5,542 nt of DNA, taken from the NCBI GenBank assembly GCA_021820805.1, contig JAKADF010000264.1, positions 1-5,542 on the forward strand, given 5' to 3'. The notes beneath the pieces were generated by a model that saw only the letters and a list, made by a program, of their open reading frames with translations, did no database searches and was not told where the DNA came from. This document shows, piece after piece, positions 1 through 5,542 of this stretch. Numbering within the stretch: the stretch's first letter is position 1; each line of letters opens with the position of its first letter. The position numbers and the translations under genes were made by a program. Origin of the DNA: Bacillota bacterium. Its GTDB lineage: Bacteria > Bacillota > Bacilli > Alicyclobacillales > Alicyclobacillaceae.

Positions 1-351
1 GAAGCTGCAATTTTGACGGGCTCAATTGGAATGCTTCCTTCAGCAAGTCTAGCAGAAGATGGACCGGGTTTATATGAACCAATCCATGGGTCAGCGCCGG
101 ATATTGCTGGACGGAACATTGCCAATCCGCTCGCTACTATTTTATCTGTTGCTATGTTGCTTCGTTATTCTCTCTCTTTGTTTAAAGAAGCCGATGCGAT
201 TGAGGCAAGCGTCAGACAGGCTATTGATGAGGGACATCGTACACGAGATCTGGCTCAAAACGGGGAACTGCACCTTACAACGAGCGAGATGGGCAAAGTA
301 GTCCGAGAAGTGTTAAAAGGGAGGGTAGTTCATGCCAAAAACCTTGTTTGA
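1..351 (+). CDS. leuB: 3-isopropylmalate dehydrogenase, C-terminal part (5' truncated by window edge)
   Basis: LeuB oxidises and decarboxylates (2R,3S)-3-isopropylmalate to 2-oxoisocaproate with NAD+, the third committed step of leucine biosynthesis, in the cytosol. The frame is open from base 1 and reads [17 protein letters not shown], the usual stretch after the catalytic Asp region of the isocitrate/isopropylmalate dehydrogenase family. It continues with [12 protein letters not shown], the adenine/NAD-binding loop, and then [18 protein letters not shown]. The end (RTRDL near residue 80) also follows LeuB. About 116 codons are visible, roughly the last third of a protein of about 360 residues, so the true start is outside the window and internal Leu/Met codons near the edge are not starts. 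The gene overlaps leuC by 20 nt in a different frame, so translation is probably coupled. The family call is very secure; nothing looks broken in the visible part. Confidence 0.96.
   Translation, partial: EAAILTGSIGMLPSASLAEDGPGLYEPIHGSAPDIAGRNIANPLATILSVAMLLRYSLSLFKEADAIEASVRQAIDEGHRTRDLAQNGELHLTTSEMGKVVREVLKGRVVHAKNLV
319..325 (+). promoter_or_regulatory. Ribosome binding site of leuC, inside leuB
   Basis: GGGAGGG lies 7 nt (from the GGAGG core) before the leuC ATG at 332 and within the last codons of leuB. It fixes the leuC start and implies that ribosomes finishing leuB can reinitiate on leuC. Confidence 0.85.
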
Positions 352-1774
352 AAAGATTTGGGATGGGCACGTTGTAGAGCAGATTGAAGGTGGTCAAAGT
401 CTACTGTACATCGACTTGCATCTCGTACATGAAGTCACATCTCCTCAGGCTTTTGAAGGCCTTCGCCTTGCGGGCAGGAAAGTACGACAGCCAGACCATA
501 CATTTGCAACTATGGATCATAATGTTCCGACAATCAATCCAAAAGATGTGCGAGATTCGATTGCGAAAAAGCAAATAGACACTCTTGCTAAAAACTGTGA
601 AGAGTTTGGAATTGAGATAGCTGATCTCGACAGTGAAGACCAAGGGATTGTGCATGTAATTGGACCCGAACTTGGCCTGACTTTGCCCGGGAAAACAATT
701 GTTTGCGGTGACAGTCATACGTCAACCCACGGTGCATTCGGAGCGCTGGCGTTTGGAATTGGTACGAGTGAAGTAGAGCATGTATTAGCAACTGAGTGTC
801 TGTGGCAGTCGAAGCCAAAGACACTGCGCGTCGACTTTGTAGGGAAACTAAATCGTGGTGTAACAGCGAAAGATATAATACTCGGACTCATCGCAAAACA
901 TGGAATTGGATTTGGTACAGGATATGTAATTGAGTATTCGGGTGAATTAATTAAGTCTCTCAGTATGGAAGCTCGAATGACGATTTGTAATATGTCGATT
1001 GAGGCTGGTGCACGTGCCGGATTAATCGCTCCAGATGAAAAAACATTTGCATATGTCAAGGACAGGAAGTATTCGCCAAAAGGCGAAGACTGGGAGGCTT
1101 GCGTTGAAGCTTGGAAGGATTTAGTGAGTGATGAAGATGCCGTGTTTGATAAAGTAATTGAGCTCGATGTATCTGCACTTTATCCGCAAGTTACATGGGG
1201 TACGAACCCAGGAATGGGCGGCAGCGTCCGTGACACTGTTCCACATCCAGATGATTTTGATAATGAAGTAGACCGAAAAGCTGCAAAACGTGCTCTAGAA
1301 TATATGGACCTTGTACCAGGTACTAAGATGACGGATATAGATGTAGAGTATGTATTCATCGGATCGTGTACGAATGCAAGAATTGAAGATCTACGCGCAG
1401 CAGCAAAGGTTGTAAAAGGTCACCATGTTGCAAAGACGGTAAAAGCGATGATTGTGCCAGGTTCAAAACGAGTCAAATTCCAAGCTGAAGCAGAAGGTTT
1501 AAAAGATATCTTCACGGAAGCTGGATTTGAATGGCGGGAACCAGGATGCAGTGCATGCCTCGGTATGAACCCAGACCTTGTGCCAGCAGGTGAACGGTGT
1601 GCGTCTACATCGAACCGGAACTTTGAAGGGCGTCAAGGACGGGATTCAAGAACGCATTTAGTGATCCCAGTAATGTCTGCAGCAGCTGCAATTGCAGGTC
1701 ATTTTGTTGATGTGACAACGTGGCCTGGATTCGATGCAAGGGAGGAAAAGCATGGAACCGTTCATTTCGCATAA
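332..1774 (+). CDS. leuC: 3-isopropylmalate dehydratase (isomerase) large subunit
   Basis: LeuC is the catalytic [4Fe-4S] subunit that, with LeuD, isomerises 2-isopropylmalate to 3-isopropylmalate through a dehydration/rehydration step. The protein has 480 residues, close to the usual length of about 470, and is full length. Seen: [17 protein letters not shown] near the N-terminus, TMDHNVPT (60-67), [18 protein letters not shown] (125-142), and the three cluster-ligand cysteines of the aconitase family at C346 (in GSCTNAR), C406 and C409 (in [12 protein letters not shown]). The ATG at 332 is preceded by a strong GGGAGGG, and [11 protein letters not shown] is the normal LeuC beginning. It overlaps leuB by 20 nt and leuD by 23 nt, so the three are one transcription unit. 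Oddity: after the conserved NRNFEGRQG, residues 437-448 read [12 protein letters not shown], where the family normally has a small/Gly pair before RTHL and Ser before Pro. The frame is intact, so I call it functional with this caveat. Confidence 0.98.
   Translation: MPKTLFEKIWDGHVVEQIEGGQSLLYIDLHLVHEVTSPQAFEGLRLAGRKVRQPDHTFATMDHNVPTINPKDVRDSIAKKQIDTLAKNCEEFGIEIADLDSEDQGIVHVIGPELGLTLPGKTIVCGDSHTSTHGAFGALAFGIGTSEVEHVLATECLWQSKPKTLRVDFVGKLNRGVTAKDIILGLIAKHGIGFGTGYVIEYSGELIKSLSMEARMTICNMSIEAGARAGLIAPDEKTFAYVKDRKYSPKGEDWEACVEAWKDLVSDEDAVFDKVIELDVSALYPQVTWGTNPGMGGSVRDTVPHPDDFDNEVDRKAAKRALEYMDLVPGTKMTDIDVEYVFIGSCTNARIEDLRAAAKVVKGHHVAKTVKAMIVPGSKRVKFQAEAEGLKDIFTEAGFEWREPGCSACLGMNPDLVPAGERCASTSNRNFEGRQGRDSRTHLVIPVMSAAAAIAGHFVDVTTWPGFDAREEKHGTVHFA
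1741..1745 (+). promoter_or_regulatory. Ribosome binding site deciding the leuD start
   Basis: GGAGG (within AAGGGAGG) stands 6 nt before the ATG at 1752 and inside the end of leuC. An in-frame upstream ATG at 1734 would place this motif inside the coding sequence and has no comparable site of its own, so 1752 is preferred. Confidence 0.88.
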
Positions 1775-2366
1775 CGGGAAAGCCGTTTGTTTAAACCGTG
1801 TAAATGTGGATACAGACCAAATCATACCGAAGCAATTCTTAAAAAGGATTGAACGGACAGGATTCGGGAAATATCTGTTTTTTGACTGGCGCTATGATTC
1901 AAACGGTGCAGTGAATGAATCGTTCGAACTGAACCAACAAGCTGCAGAAGGCGCAACCATACTCGTGGCAGAGGATAATTTTGGATGCGGATCGTCAAGG
2001 GAACATGCAGTTTGGGCACTTCGGGATTATGGCTTTCGCGTAATTATTGCCCCATCCTTTGCAGATATTTTTTACAACAACTGTTTTAAGAACGGCGTTT
2101 TGCCTGTTGCTTTGCCGAAATCAGATTTCCACAAATTAGATCAATTCCGAGAAAAGGGAGTGTTCGAAATGAGTGTGGATTTAAATAAACAGACGATTGA
2201 TATTGGCGGCGGTATGCACCTAACTTTTGAAATTGACAGCTACTATAAAGAGAGGTTGTTGGAGGGACTTGACGACATTGGTTTAACACTTCGGTACAAC
2301 CGCTCTATTAGTACCTATGAAGAGTTAAAGAAAAAACCGTATCAATCTGTTTATAAGGAAGCATAA
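1752..2366 (+). CDS. leuD: 3-isopropylmalate dehydratase (isomerase) small subunit
   Basis: LeuD is the swivel-domain subunit that completes the active site of isopropylmalate isomerase together with LeuC. From the ATG at 1752 the protein has 204 residues, normal for bacterial LeuD (about 200), and begins [12 protein letters not shown]. Seen: [15 protein letters not shown] (18-32), the substrate-recognition DTDQIIP loop; [15 protein letters not shown] (76-90), the family signature with the SSREH active-site turn; and [11 protein letters not shown] (109-119). An in-frame ATG at 1734 would add six residues (MQGRKS), but the strong GGAGG lies between the two starts and supports 1752. The gene overlaps leuC by 23 nt in another frame, suggesting coupled synthesis of the two subunits. 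A strong terminator begins about 60 nt after the stop, making leuD the last gene of the operon. Confidence 0.98.
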   Translation: MEPFISHNGKAVCLNRVNVDTDQIIPKQFLKRIERTGFGKYLFFDWRYDSNGAVNESFELNQQAAEGATILVAEDNFGCGSSREHAVWALRDYGFRVIIAPSFADIFYNNCFKNGVLPVALPKSDFHKLDQFREKGVFEMSVDLNKQTIDIGGGMHLTFEIDSYYKERLLEGLDDIGLTLRYNRSISTYEELKKKPYQSVYKEA

Positions 2367-2514
2367 TTATTACAGAGTACATCAACCGTGAGTGGCTGGT
2401 TTTGATAGAAGAATAGGTTGCATAAAGGGGCTGTCCCAAAAGTAACGCAAGTTACTTATAGGGACAGCTCTTTTTTCTGTTATAAAAAAGGGTCTGGTGT
2501 TATTTTATAATCGG
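2367..2514. other. Convergent intergenic region between leuD and the SIMPL gene
   Basis: This 148-nt gap holds the terminator at 2427-2476 and nothing else I can assign with confidence. A second, AT-only inverted repeat, TTATAAAA (2480-2487) with TTTTATAA (2503-2510), lies just past the minus-strand stop. It is followed on the minus strand by A rather than T residues, so it is not a convincing terminator for that gene. Bases 2367-2426 show no ORF, promoter or repeat. Confidence 0.6.
2427..2476 (+). terminator. Strong Rho-independent terminator of the leu operon (two-storey hairpin)
   Basis: The outer stem pairs GCTGTCCC (2430-2437) with GGGACAGC (2461-2468), eight Watson-Crick pairs, extended by G-T, G-C and G-T pairs at its base. 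A small internal loop (2438-2439 / 2458-2460) leads to an inner perfect 7-bp stem, AAGTAAC (2440-2446) with GTTACTT (2451-2457), capped by a GCAA tetraloop. Six T residues follow directly (2471-2476). It lies 60 nt after the leuD stop. In the opposite direction the outer stem is followed by only three T residues, so it would be a weaker terminator for the convergent minus-strand gene. Confidence 0.92.
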
Positions 2515-3261
2515 TTATTTATTGCTTGAACTCATGATGTATACAACTTTTACGTTGGTAGAAATAGTTTGTGTTCCAGGAGATGGAAGAGAGCTGTTCG
2601 CTCCGCTTGTACTTGTTTTGTTAAAGATAGGTTCTGGATTGTTCTGATTAGTAGTATCCACAGATTGTACTCCTGAAATGGAAACACCTAGGTTTTGCGC
2701 TATATTTGCCGCTTGGGATTTTGCATCCATAAGTGCAGAGTCGTATGCTTTTTCTTCAATCGTCAGCGGATCCGATATTTGGTACTCTACATTATTGATT
2801 TGATTCGCTCCGGATTGTACAAGGGTATCTATTATATCCCCAACATTTGATAGATTTTGTATAGTGACCTCGAAGGAACTAGACGCTTGGAAGCCAATCA
2901 TTTGAGGCCGCCCGTCTTTGCCTGGGGGCCCATAGTTCGGTTGGATGCTGTACCACATCAAATGAATATCACTTGATGGTATTTTTGCGCTCTTCAGTGC
3001 ATCCATAACCTTATTCATAGTAGAATCATTTGTCTCTTGAGCACTTTTTGCATCTTTACCTACTGAAGTAACGCCAGCGTTAATAAGCGCTATGTCTGGT
3101 TTTACTTGCTGTTCACTATGGCCAATTACGGTAATCGTTGCTGATGGGGAGGCTGAAGTTACATCCGCATGTGCTAAATCCTCAGGTAGTTTGGCTGTCA
3201 TACTTGCGCTTACTACGAGTGCAGCGCCAATTACACTTATCCAAATCCAAACTTTTTTCAC
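2515..3261 (-). CDS. SIMPL domain (DUF541, YggE-like) exported protein
   Basis: From the GTG at 3261 the protein has 248 residues. The N-terminus has Lys-Lys followed by a hydrophobic stretch (about residues 4-23) and a possible signal peptidase I site after AHA (residue 32), so it is probably secreted or membrane-anchored. The rest (about 42-242) matches the SIMPL/DUF541 family: TVIGHSEQQVKPDIA, the Asn-rich helix with NDSTMNKVMDALKSAKI, SSDIHLMWYSIQPNY, IGFQASSSFEV, VGDIIDTLVQSGAN, and A-rich DAKSQAANIAQNLG, ending in a beta strand TNVKVVYIM. The family is widespread; E. coli YggE is linked to oxidative stress, but no enzymatic role is established and none is claimed here. Start choice: AAGGAG at 3271-3276 sits 9 nt before GTG 3261, whereas the upstream ATG at 3279 (six residues longer) has only a weak GAGAAG. 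The gene is convergent with leuD and divergent from the ligase gene, so it is probably monocistronic. Confidence 0.92.
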   Translation of the reverse strand: MKKVWIWISVIGAALVVSASMTAKLPEDLAHADVTSASPSATITVIGHSEQQVKPDIALINAGVTSVGKDAKSAQETNDSTMNKVMDALKSAKIPSSDIHLMWYSIQPNYGPPGKDGRPQMIGFQASSSFEVTIQNLSNVGDIIDTLVQSGANQINNVEYQISDPLTIEEKAYDSALMDAKSQAANIAQNLGVSISGVQSVDTTNQNNPEPIFNKTSTSGANSSLPSPGTQTISTNVKVVYIMSSSNK

Positions 3262-3435
3262 ATTTTCCCTCTCCTTCATTTAGACTTCTCTATATATCAT
3301 AAAGTGCTTTGGTTTTTTTTGTATATATTTTAAAAAAAATCTTCCGAAACATTCAGCAGACTTTAGAATATGCTGTTAAGTTTGCAGACAGGTTATATGA
3401 TAGACTTATCGACAGACATCTGATATGGAGCGAAA
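3262..3435. promoter_or_regulatory. Divergent AT-rich intergenic region, presumed promoters for both flanking genes
   Basis: The two flanking genes are transcribed away from each other, so promoters for both should lie here. The best minus-strand candidate is a -10-like TATGAT (complement of 3296-3301) about 34 nt before the GTG, with an eight-A tract in the spacer but a poor -35. On the plus strand a TATGAT occurs at 3396-3401, again without a good -35 at 16-18 nt, and TTGCAG at 3382-3387 has only a weak partner at -10. Long T and A tracts (about 3311-3338) may bend the DNA. No operator-like palindrome or riboswitch was recognised. Confidence 0.4.
3271..3276 (-). promoter_or_regulatory. Ribosome binding site of the SIMPL gene, favouring a GTG start
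   Basis: On the minus strand AAGGAG (followed by AGGG) lies 9 nt before GTG at 3261. It is itself translated if the upstream ATG at 3279 is used, so it decides the start in favour of GTG. Confidence 0.7.
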
Positions 3436-4845
3436 TTGCCATTGGACTTTATAAAAACAAAAGAACAAGAACTTGTAACAGAATCAATTCGTTACGTTTA
3501 CTCATTCTACAATCGCGCAAAACCGTTTCTAGTTAAAGGGCCCGATCGCGTTATTCGTCATCCAGAGTGGACGCGTCGTTTGTTAGATAAACTTAAGGCT
3601 CCGGATAAAAAGAGCTTTAACATTGCAGTCACTGGAAGTAAGGGGAAGGGCTCTCACGCGATCTTGTTAGCCGGAATGTTACAAAAAGCTGGCCTTCGCG
3701 TAGGGTTGTTTACCAGTCCGCATTTGGTCAATTTCCTTGAACGTTTTCGCGTAGACGGACAAATTATCCCGAACAGAAGCTTTATTGAACTTACCTCACA
3801 AGTGCGGGAAGCAGCTTTGGAGTTTAATGTACCAGAAGGACAATACATAGGCCCGGTGGGTATCTTGGCTGTAATCGGCGCCCTTTGGTTTGAACTGGAG
3901 GGTACAGATGTCAATGTATTTGAACTTGGCCGCGGAGCACTTCATGATGATGTAAATCAGATTCAACATTTTGGTGCTGTTTTAACACCTGTTTTTTTAG
4001 AACACCGGGATGAACTAGGACCTCTGGTGGAAGATGTTTATCGTGAAAAAGCTGGCGTTATAACTGAGCAAACACGTTATGTGGTTAGTCATGAACAGGC
4101 GAAACTTATGCGTCACGCGATGGCCGATAGAAAAGTTATGACTCAATTTTTCCTAGGTGAAGATTTTAATTATCAAGTTTTAGATTCCGAAAGGAGCAAT
4201 CAAGAGTTTACCAAAATTCAGGTTTCGTATGGTGAATTTTCGTCAATTATTTGTATACAGACTGGGTTGTCCTGTTACGCAGAAAATATTGCAGTAGCGT
4301 ATACAGCTTTTGTACAGACGATGAAGAGCATGAACTTGTCAGGCAATATACCCCAAAATCTTGATTTAACAAAACTGAGGTTACCTGGAAGAATGCATGT
4401 TCTATCAATACATCCTTTGCGATTATTAGATGGTTCTGTACATGCCGTTAATGCAAAGCTTGTCGCAAAGTGGCTTGATAAAATGCTTGTGGGCGGGTTT
4501 AATTCGCGAATTGGGGCCGTAATCAGCATACCAGCAACGAAAGATGGTCAAGGTTTAATTGATGTGCTAAACCGCTATTTTTCGTGGGTGTATATTGTCC
4601 CAGCACAAAATCCTCATTTAGTATACACAGAGGCATTGCTGCAATACGCGAAAAAAATTTTTTCAGAAGTTGTTTCTGCGAACAGTCTAGATGAAGCGAT
4701 GCAGATGATTGAGAATGCGGGAAGGATAGATGACGGAATTTGTTTTCTTGGAACCCAGTCATTTGTTGGAGAGGTGCTGACAAAATTTAAGCATAGCGCA
4801 GAATCGATTTGGGAGGATACCGTTTATAGGGGGCGTGGTGATTGA
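3436..4845 (+). CDS. Divergent FolC-like ligase (folylpolyglutamate synthase / Mur ligase family)
   Basis: FolC enzymes join an amino acid (usually glutamate) to an acyl-phosphate formed from ATP, in folate synthesis and polyglutamylation. The 469-residue protein keeps the whole FolC layout. Seen: VTGSKGKGSH (65-74), the ATP loop; LFTSPHLVNFLERFRVDGQ (91-109); ELGRGALHDDVN (163-174), where FolC has E-x-G-L-G-G-R-x-D-A-T-N; EHRDELG (189-195); REKAGVI (203-209) with the usually modified Lys; LPGRMH (316-321); and FLGTQSFVGEVL (437-448), matching the end of FolC. Altered positions: the loop is GSKGKGS rather than bacterial GTNGKGS (eukaryotic FPGS has GTKGKGS), and the DGAHN motif is DGSVHAVN (332-339). 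An N-terminal extension of about 60 residues precedes the loop. The start is TTG at 3436 with GGAG at 3427-3430 (5 nt away); TTG at 3442 is an alternative. Substrate unknown: a true folate enzyme or a related amide ligase. It overlaps the next gene by 4 nt. Confidence 0.82.
   Translation: MPLDFIKTKEQELVTESIRYVYSFYNRAKPFLVKGPDRVIRHPEWTRRLLDKLKAPDKKSFNIAVTGSKGKGSHAILLAGMLQKAGLRVGLFTSPHLVNFLERFRVDGQIIPNRSFIELTSQVREAALEFNVPEGQYIGPVGILAVIGALWFELEGTDVNVFELGRGALHDDVNQIQHFGAVLTPVFLEHRDELGPLVEDVYREKAGVITEQTRYVVSHEQAKLMRHAMADRKVMTQFFLGEDFNYQVLDSERSNQEFTKIQVSYGEFSSIICIQTGLSCYAENIAVAYTAFVQTMKSMNLSGNIPQNLDLTKLRLPGRMHVLSIHPLRLLDGSVHAVNAKLVAKWLDKMLVGGFNSRIGAVISIPATKDGQGLIDVLNRYFSWVYIVPAQNPHLVYTEALLQYAKKIFSEVVSANSLDEAMQMIENAGRIDDGICFLGTQSFVGEVLTKFKHSAESIWEDTVYRGRGD
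4828..4833 (+). promoter_or_regulatory. Ribosome binding site for the MntP-like gene
   Basis: AGGGGG within the end of the ligase gene lies 8 nt before the TTG at 4842. An in-frame stop (TGA at 4839-4841) lies immediately before that TTG, so TTG 4842 is the earliest possible start. Confidence 0.6.
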
Positions 4846-5372
4846 TTTGGAAATTGATTTTTCTCGGTTTGGCGTTAGGAACGAATAATGCATTAGCTTC
4901 TATTGCATTAGGCACGAGCGGTATGCCTAGAGCACACCAGTTAAAAACGGCTATTATATTTGGCGTTTTTGAAGCGCTAATGCCGATAATTGGAATATTC
5001 ATTGGAGAAGAAATTGCTGGAATTGTTGGCTCCAAGGCAAAAATAATCGGCATTGTTATTCTTGTTGTTGTAGGTCTTTGGGCTTTGTTTAAAAAGTCGG
5101 AAGCAAATGAAGCCGGACAAGCAAAATCGATTGGAGGTACAATTATCTTAGCTGTTGCCCTTAGCCTAGATAATCTTTCAATAGGTTTTGGACTAGGTAT
5201 GCTTCAAATACCACTAGTGCTCGCTGCCATTGTATTTGGTGTCATCAGCTTGCTAATGACGTTTTTGGGTCTAGAACTAGGCAGATTTTTAGGTAAAAGA
5301 GTCAGTGTTTCTCCGGATAAGCTTTCTGGCGCGGTTTTGCTGCTCGTTGCTGGTTTTATGATCTTTGTTTGA
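4842..5372 (+). CDS. MntP/YtaF-like six-helix membrane protein (putative metal exporter)
   Basis: The protein has 176 residues, nearly all hydrophobic, with six likely membrane helices at about 2-24, 35-56, 66-83, 98-120, 124-146 and 161-176. It is an internal duplication of two three-helix halves, as in the MntP manganese efflux family (E. coli MntP, 188 residues). Half one reads LGLALGTNNALASIALG then IIFGVFEALMPIIGIFIGE; half two reads AVALSLDNLSIGFGLGMLQ then LLMTFLGLELGRFLGKR. These align with MntP's MDAFAASIG, GAVETLTPLIG, SLDAMAVGVGLAFLQ and STLGMMVGRFIG. The second-half Asp is kept (D110), but the first-half Asp position is Asn (N15-N16), so manganese export should not be assumed. The TTG start overlaps the ligase stop in TTGA, so the two genes are translationally linked. 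It may act on a metal ion or have lost transport. Confidence 0.85.
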   Translation: MIWKLIFLGLALGTNNALASIALGTSGMPRAHQLKTAIIFGVFEALMPIIGIFIGEEIAGIVGSKAKIIGIVILVVVGLWALFKKSEANEAGQAKSIGGTIILAVALSLDNLSIGFGLGMLQIPLVLAAIVFGVISLLMTFLGLELGRFLGKRVSVSPDKLSGAVLLLVAGFMIFV

Positions 5373-5439
5373 AAATGCACCACTGAAGGCAAATGCCCAT
5401 AATCTGTAGCGATCGACTTGGAGAGTGGGTGTATGTGTT

Positions 5440-5542
5440 GTGGAATATCCCTTTTGGTCAAAGATGATCCCTGATCCACTAAATGGCAGAGTTGATAAAC
5501 CGAGAATTTCTGGGTTAACCATGGTTATCGATACGGGTCAGC
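5440..5542 (+). CDS. Phosphosulfolactate synthase (ComA/YitD family), N-terminal part (3' truncated by window edge)
   Basis: The family adds sulfite to phosphoenolpyruvate to give (2R)-phospho-3-sulfolactate. In methanogens this is the first step of coenzyme M synthesis (ComA); in Bacillus (YitD) it feeds 3-sulfolactate, found in spores. It is unrelated to the competence regulator also named ComA. The 34 visible codons include RVDKPRISGLTMVIDTG, matching the family's N-terminal KPR-x-x-G-x-(T/S)-(M/I)-x-(L/I)-D-x-G strand that starts the barrel. About 16 residues, EYPFWSKMIPDPLNGR, precede it. Start: the frame opens after a TAG at 5407-5409; GTG 5440 is preferred, with GGTG at 5428-5431 8 nt upstream, over GTG 5425 or ATG 5464. 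It follows the MntP-like gene by 67 nt on the same strand with no terminator seen, so it is probably cotranscribed. Family call is good although short; the start is tentative. Confidence 0.8.
   Translation, partial: MEYPFWSKMIPDPLNGRVDKPRISGLTMVIDTGQ

Noticed and set aside
401..1059. Several minus-strand open frames antisense to leuC
   Set aside because: They lie entirely opposite a highly conserved coding sequence and show no domain or ribosome binding site; they are shadows.
1734..1751. In-frame ATG at 1734 as the leuD start
   Set aside because: The strong GGAGG lies after it and correctly before ATG 1752; [12 protein letters not shown] is the typical LeuD beginning.
2480..2510. TTATAAAA/TTTTATAA inverted repeat as a terminator for the minus-strand gene
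   Set aside because: The stem is only A-T pairs with a 15-nt loop and is followed on the minus strand by an A-rich run, not T residues.
3309..3536. A 75-codon plus-strand frame overlapping the ligase start
   Set aside because: It has no recognisable family, a poor start with no Shine-Dalgarno, and runs through AT-rich intergenic DNA into the ligase in another frame.
4787..5053. Minus-strand open frame opposite the ligase end and MntP-like gene
   Set aside because: Its hydrophobic and Pro-rich composition is the complement of the membrane helices; there is no independent support.
5388..5397. Short inverted repeat GGCA/TGCC between the MntP-like gene and ComA
   Set aside because: Four pairs with a 2-nt loop and no T tract are expected by chance and do not make a terminator.
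5204..5522. Minus-strand frames opposite the MntP-like end and ComA start
   Set aside because: They are antisense to two recognised families and have no motif or start signal.
5440..5542. ComA as the competence response regulator
   Set aside because: The residues match the phosphosulfolactate synthase barrel strand, not a receiver or LuxR domain; only the name is shared.

Overview
The window is ordinary chromosomal sequence, most likely from a low-to-moderate GC, spore-forming-type member of the Bacillota. The evidence is the leuBCD gene order, strong AGGAGG-type ribosome binding sites, common TTG and GTG starts, and a bacterial ComA-type phosphosulfolactate synthase of the kind found in Bacillaceae and relatives such as Alicyclobacillaceae. 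The lineage is inferred from gene resemblance and cannot be fixed from the sequence alone.

Layout: (1) 1-2366, plus strand: the 3' end of leuB, complete leuC and complete leuD, with overlapping reading frames (20 and 23 nt) and a strong Shine-Dalgarno inside each upstream gene. This is the distal part of a leucine biosynthesis operon; the promoter and any leader lie outside the window. (2) 2367-2514: intergenic, with a strong two-storey Rho-independent terminator that closes the leu operon. (3) 2515-3261, minus strand: a secreted or membrane-anchored SIMPL (DUF541/YggE-like) protein, convergent with leuD. (4) 3262-3435: AT-rich intergenic region with divergent promoters. (5) 3436-5542, plus strand: a probable operon of a divergent FolC-like Mur-ligase-family enzyme, an MntP/YtaF-like six-helix membrane protein that overlaps it by 4 nt, and after 67 nt the first 34 codons of a phosphosulfolactate synthase.

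The leu genes work together: LeuC and LeuD form isopropylmalate isomerase and LeuB oxidises its product towards leucine. The second cluster is less conventional. Its ligase has altered signature motifs, its transporter-like protein has Asn where MntP usually has the first-repeat Asp, and ComA makes phosphosulfolactate from PEP and sulfite. Whether the three serve one pathway is open, and this is the most interesting part of the window. All four genes downstream of leuD appear to use non-ATG starts. I saw no RNA genes, CRISPR arrays or intact mobile elements.
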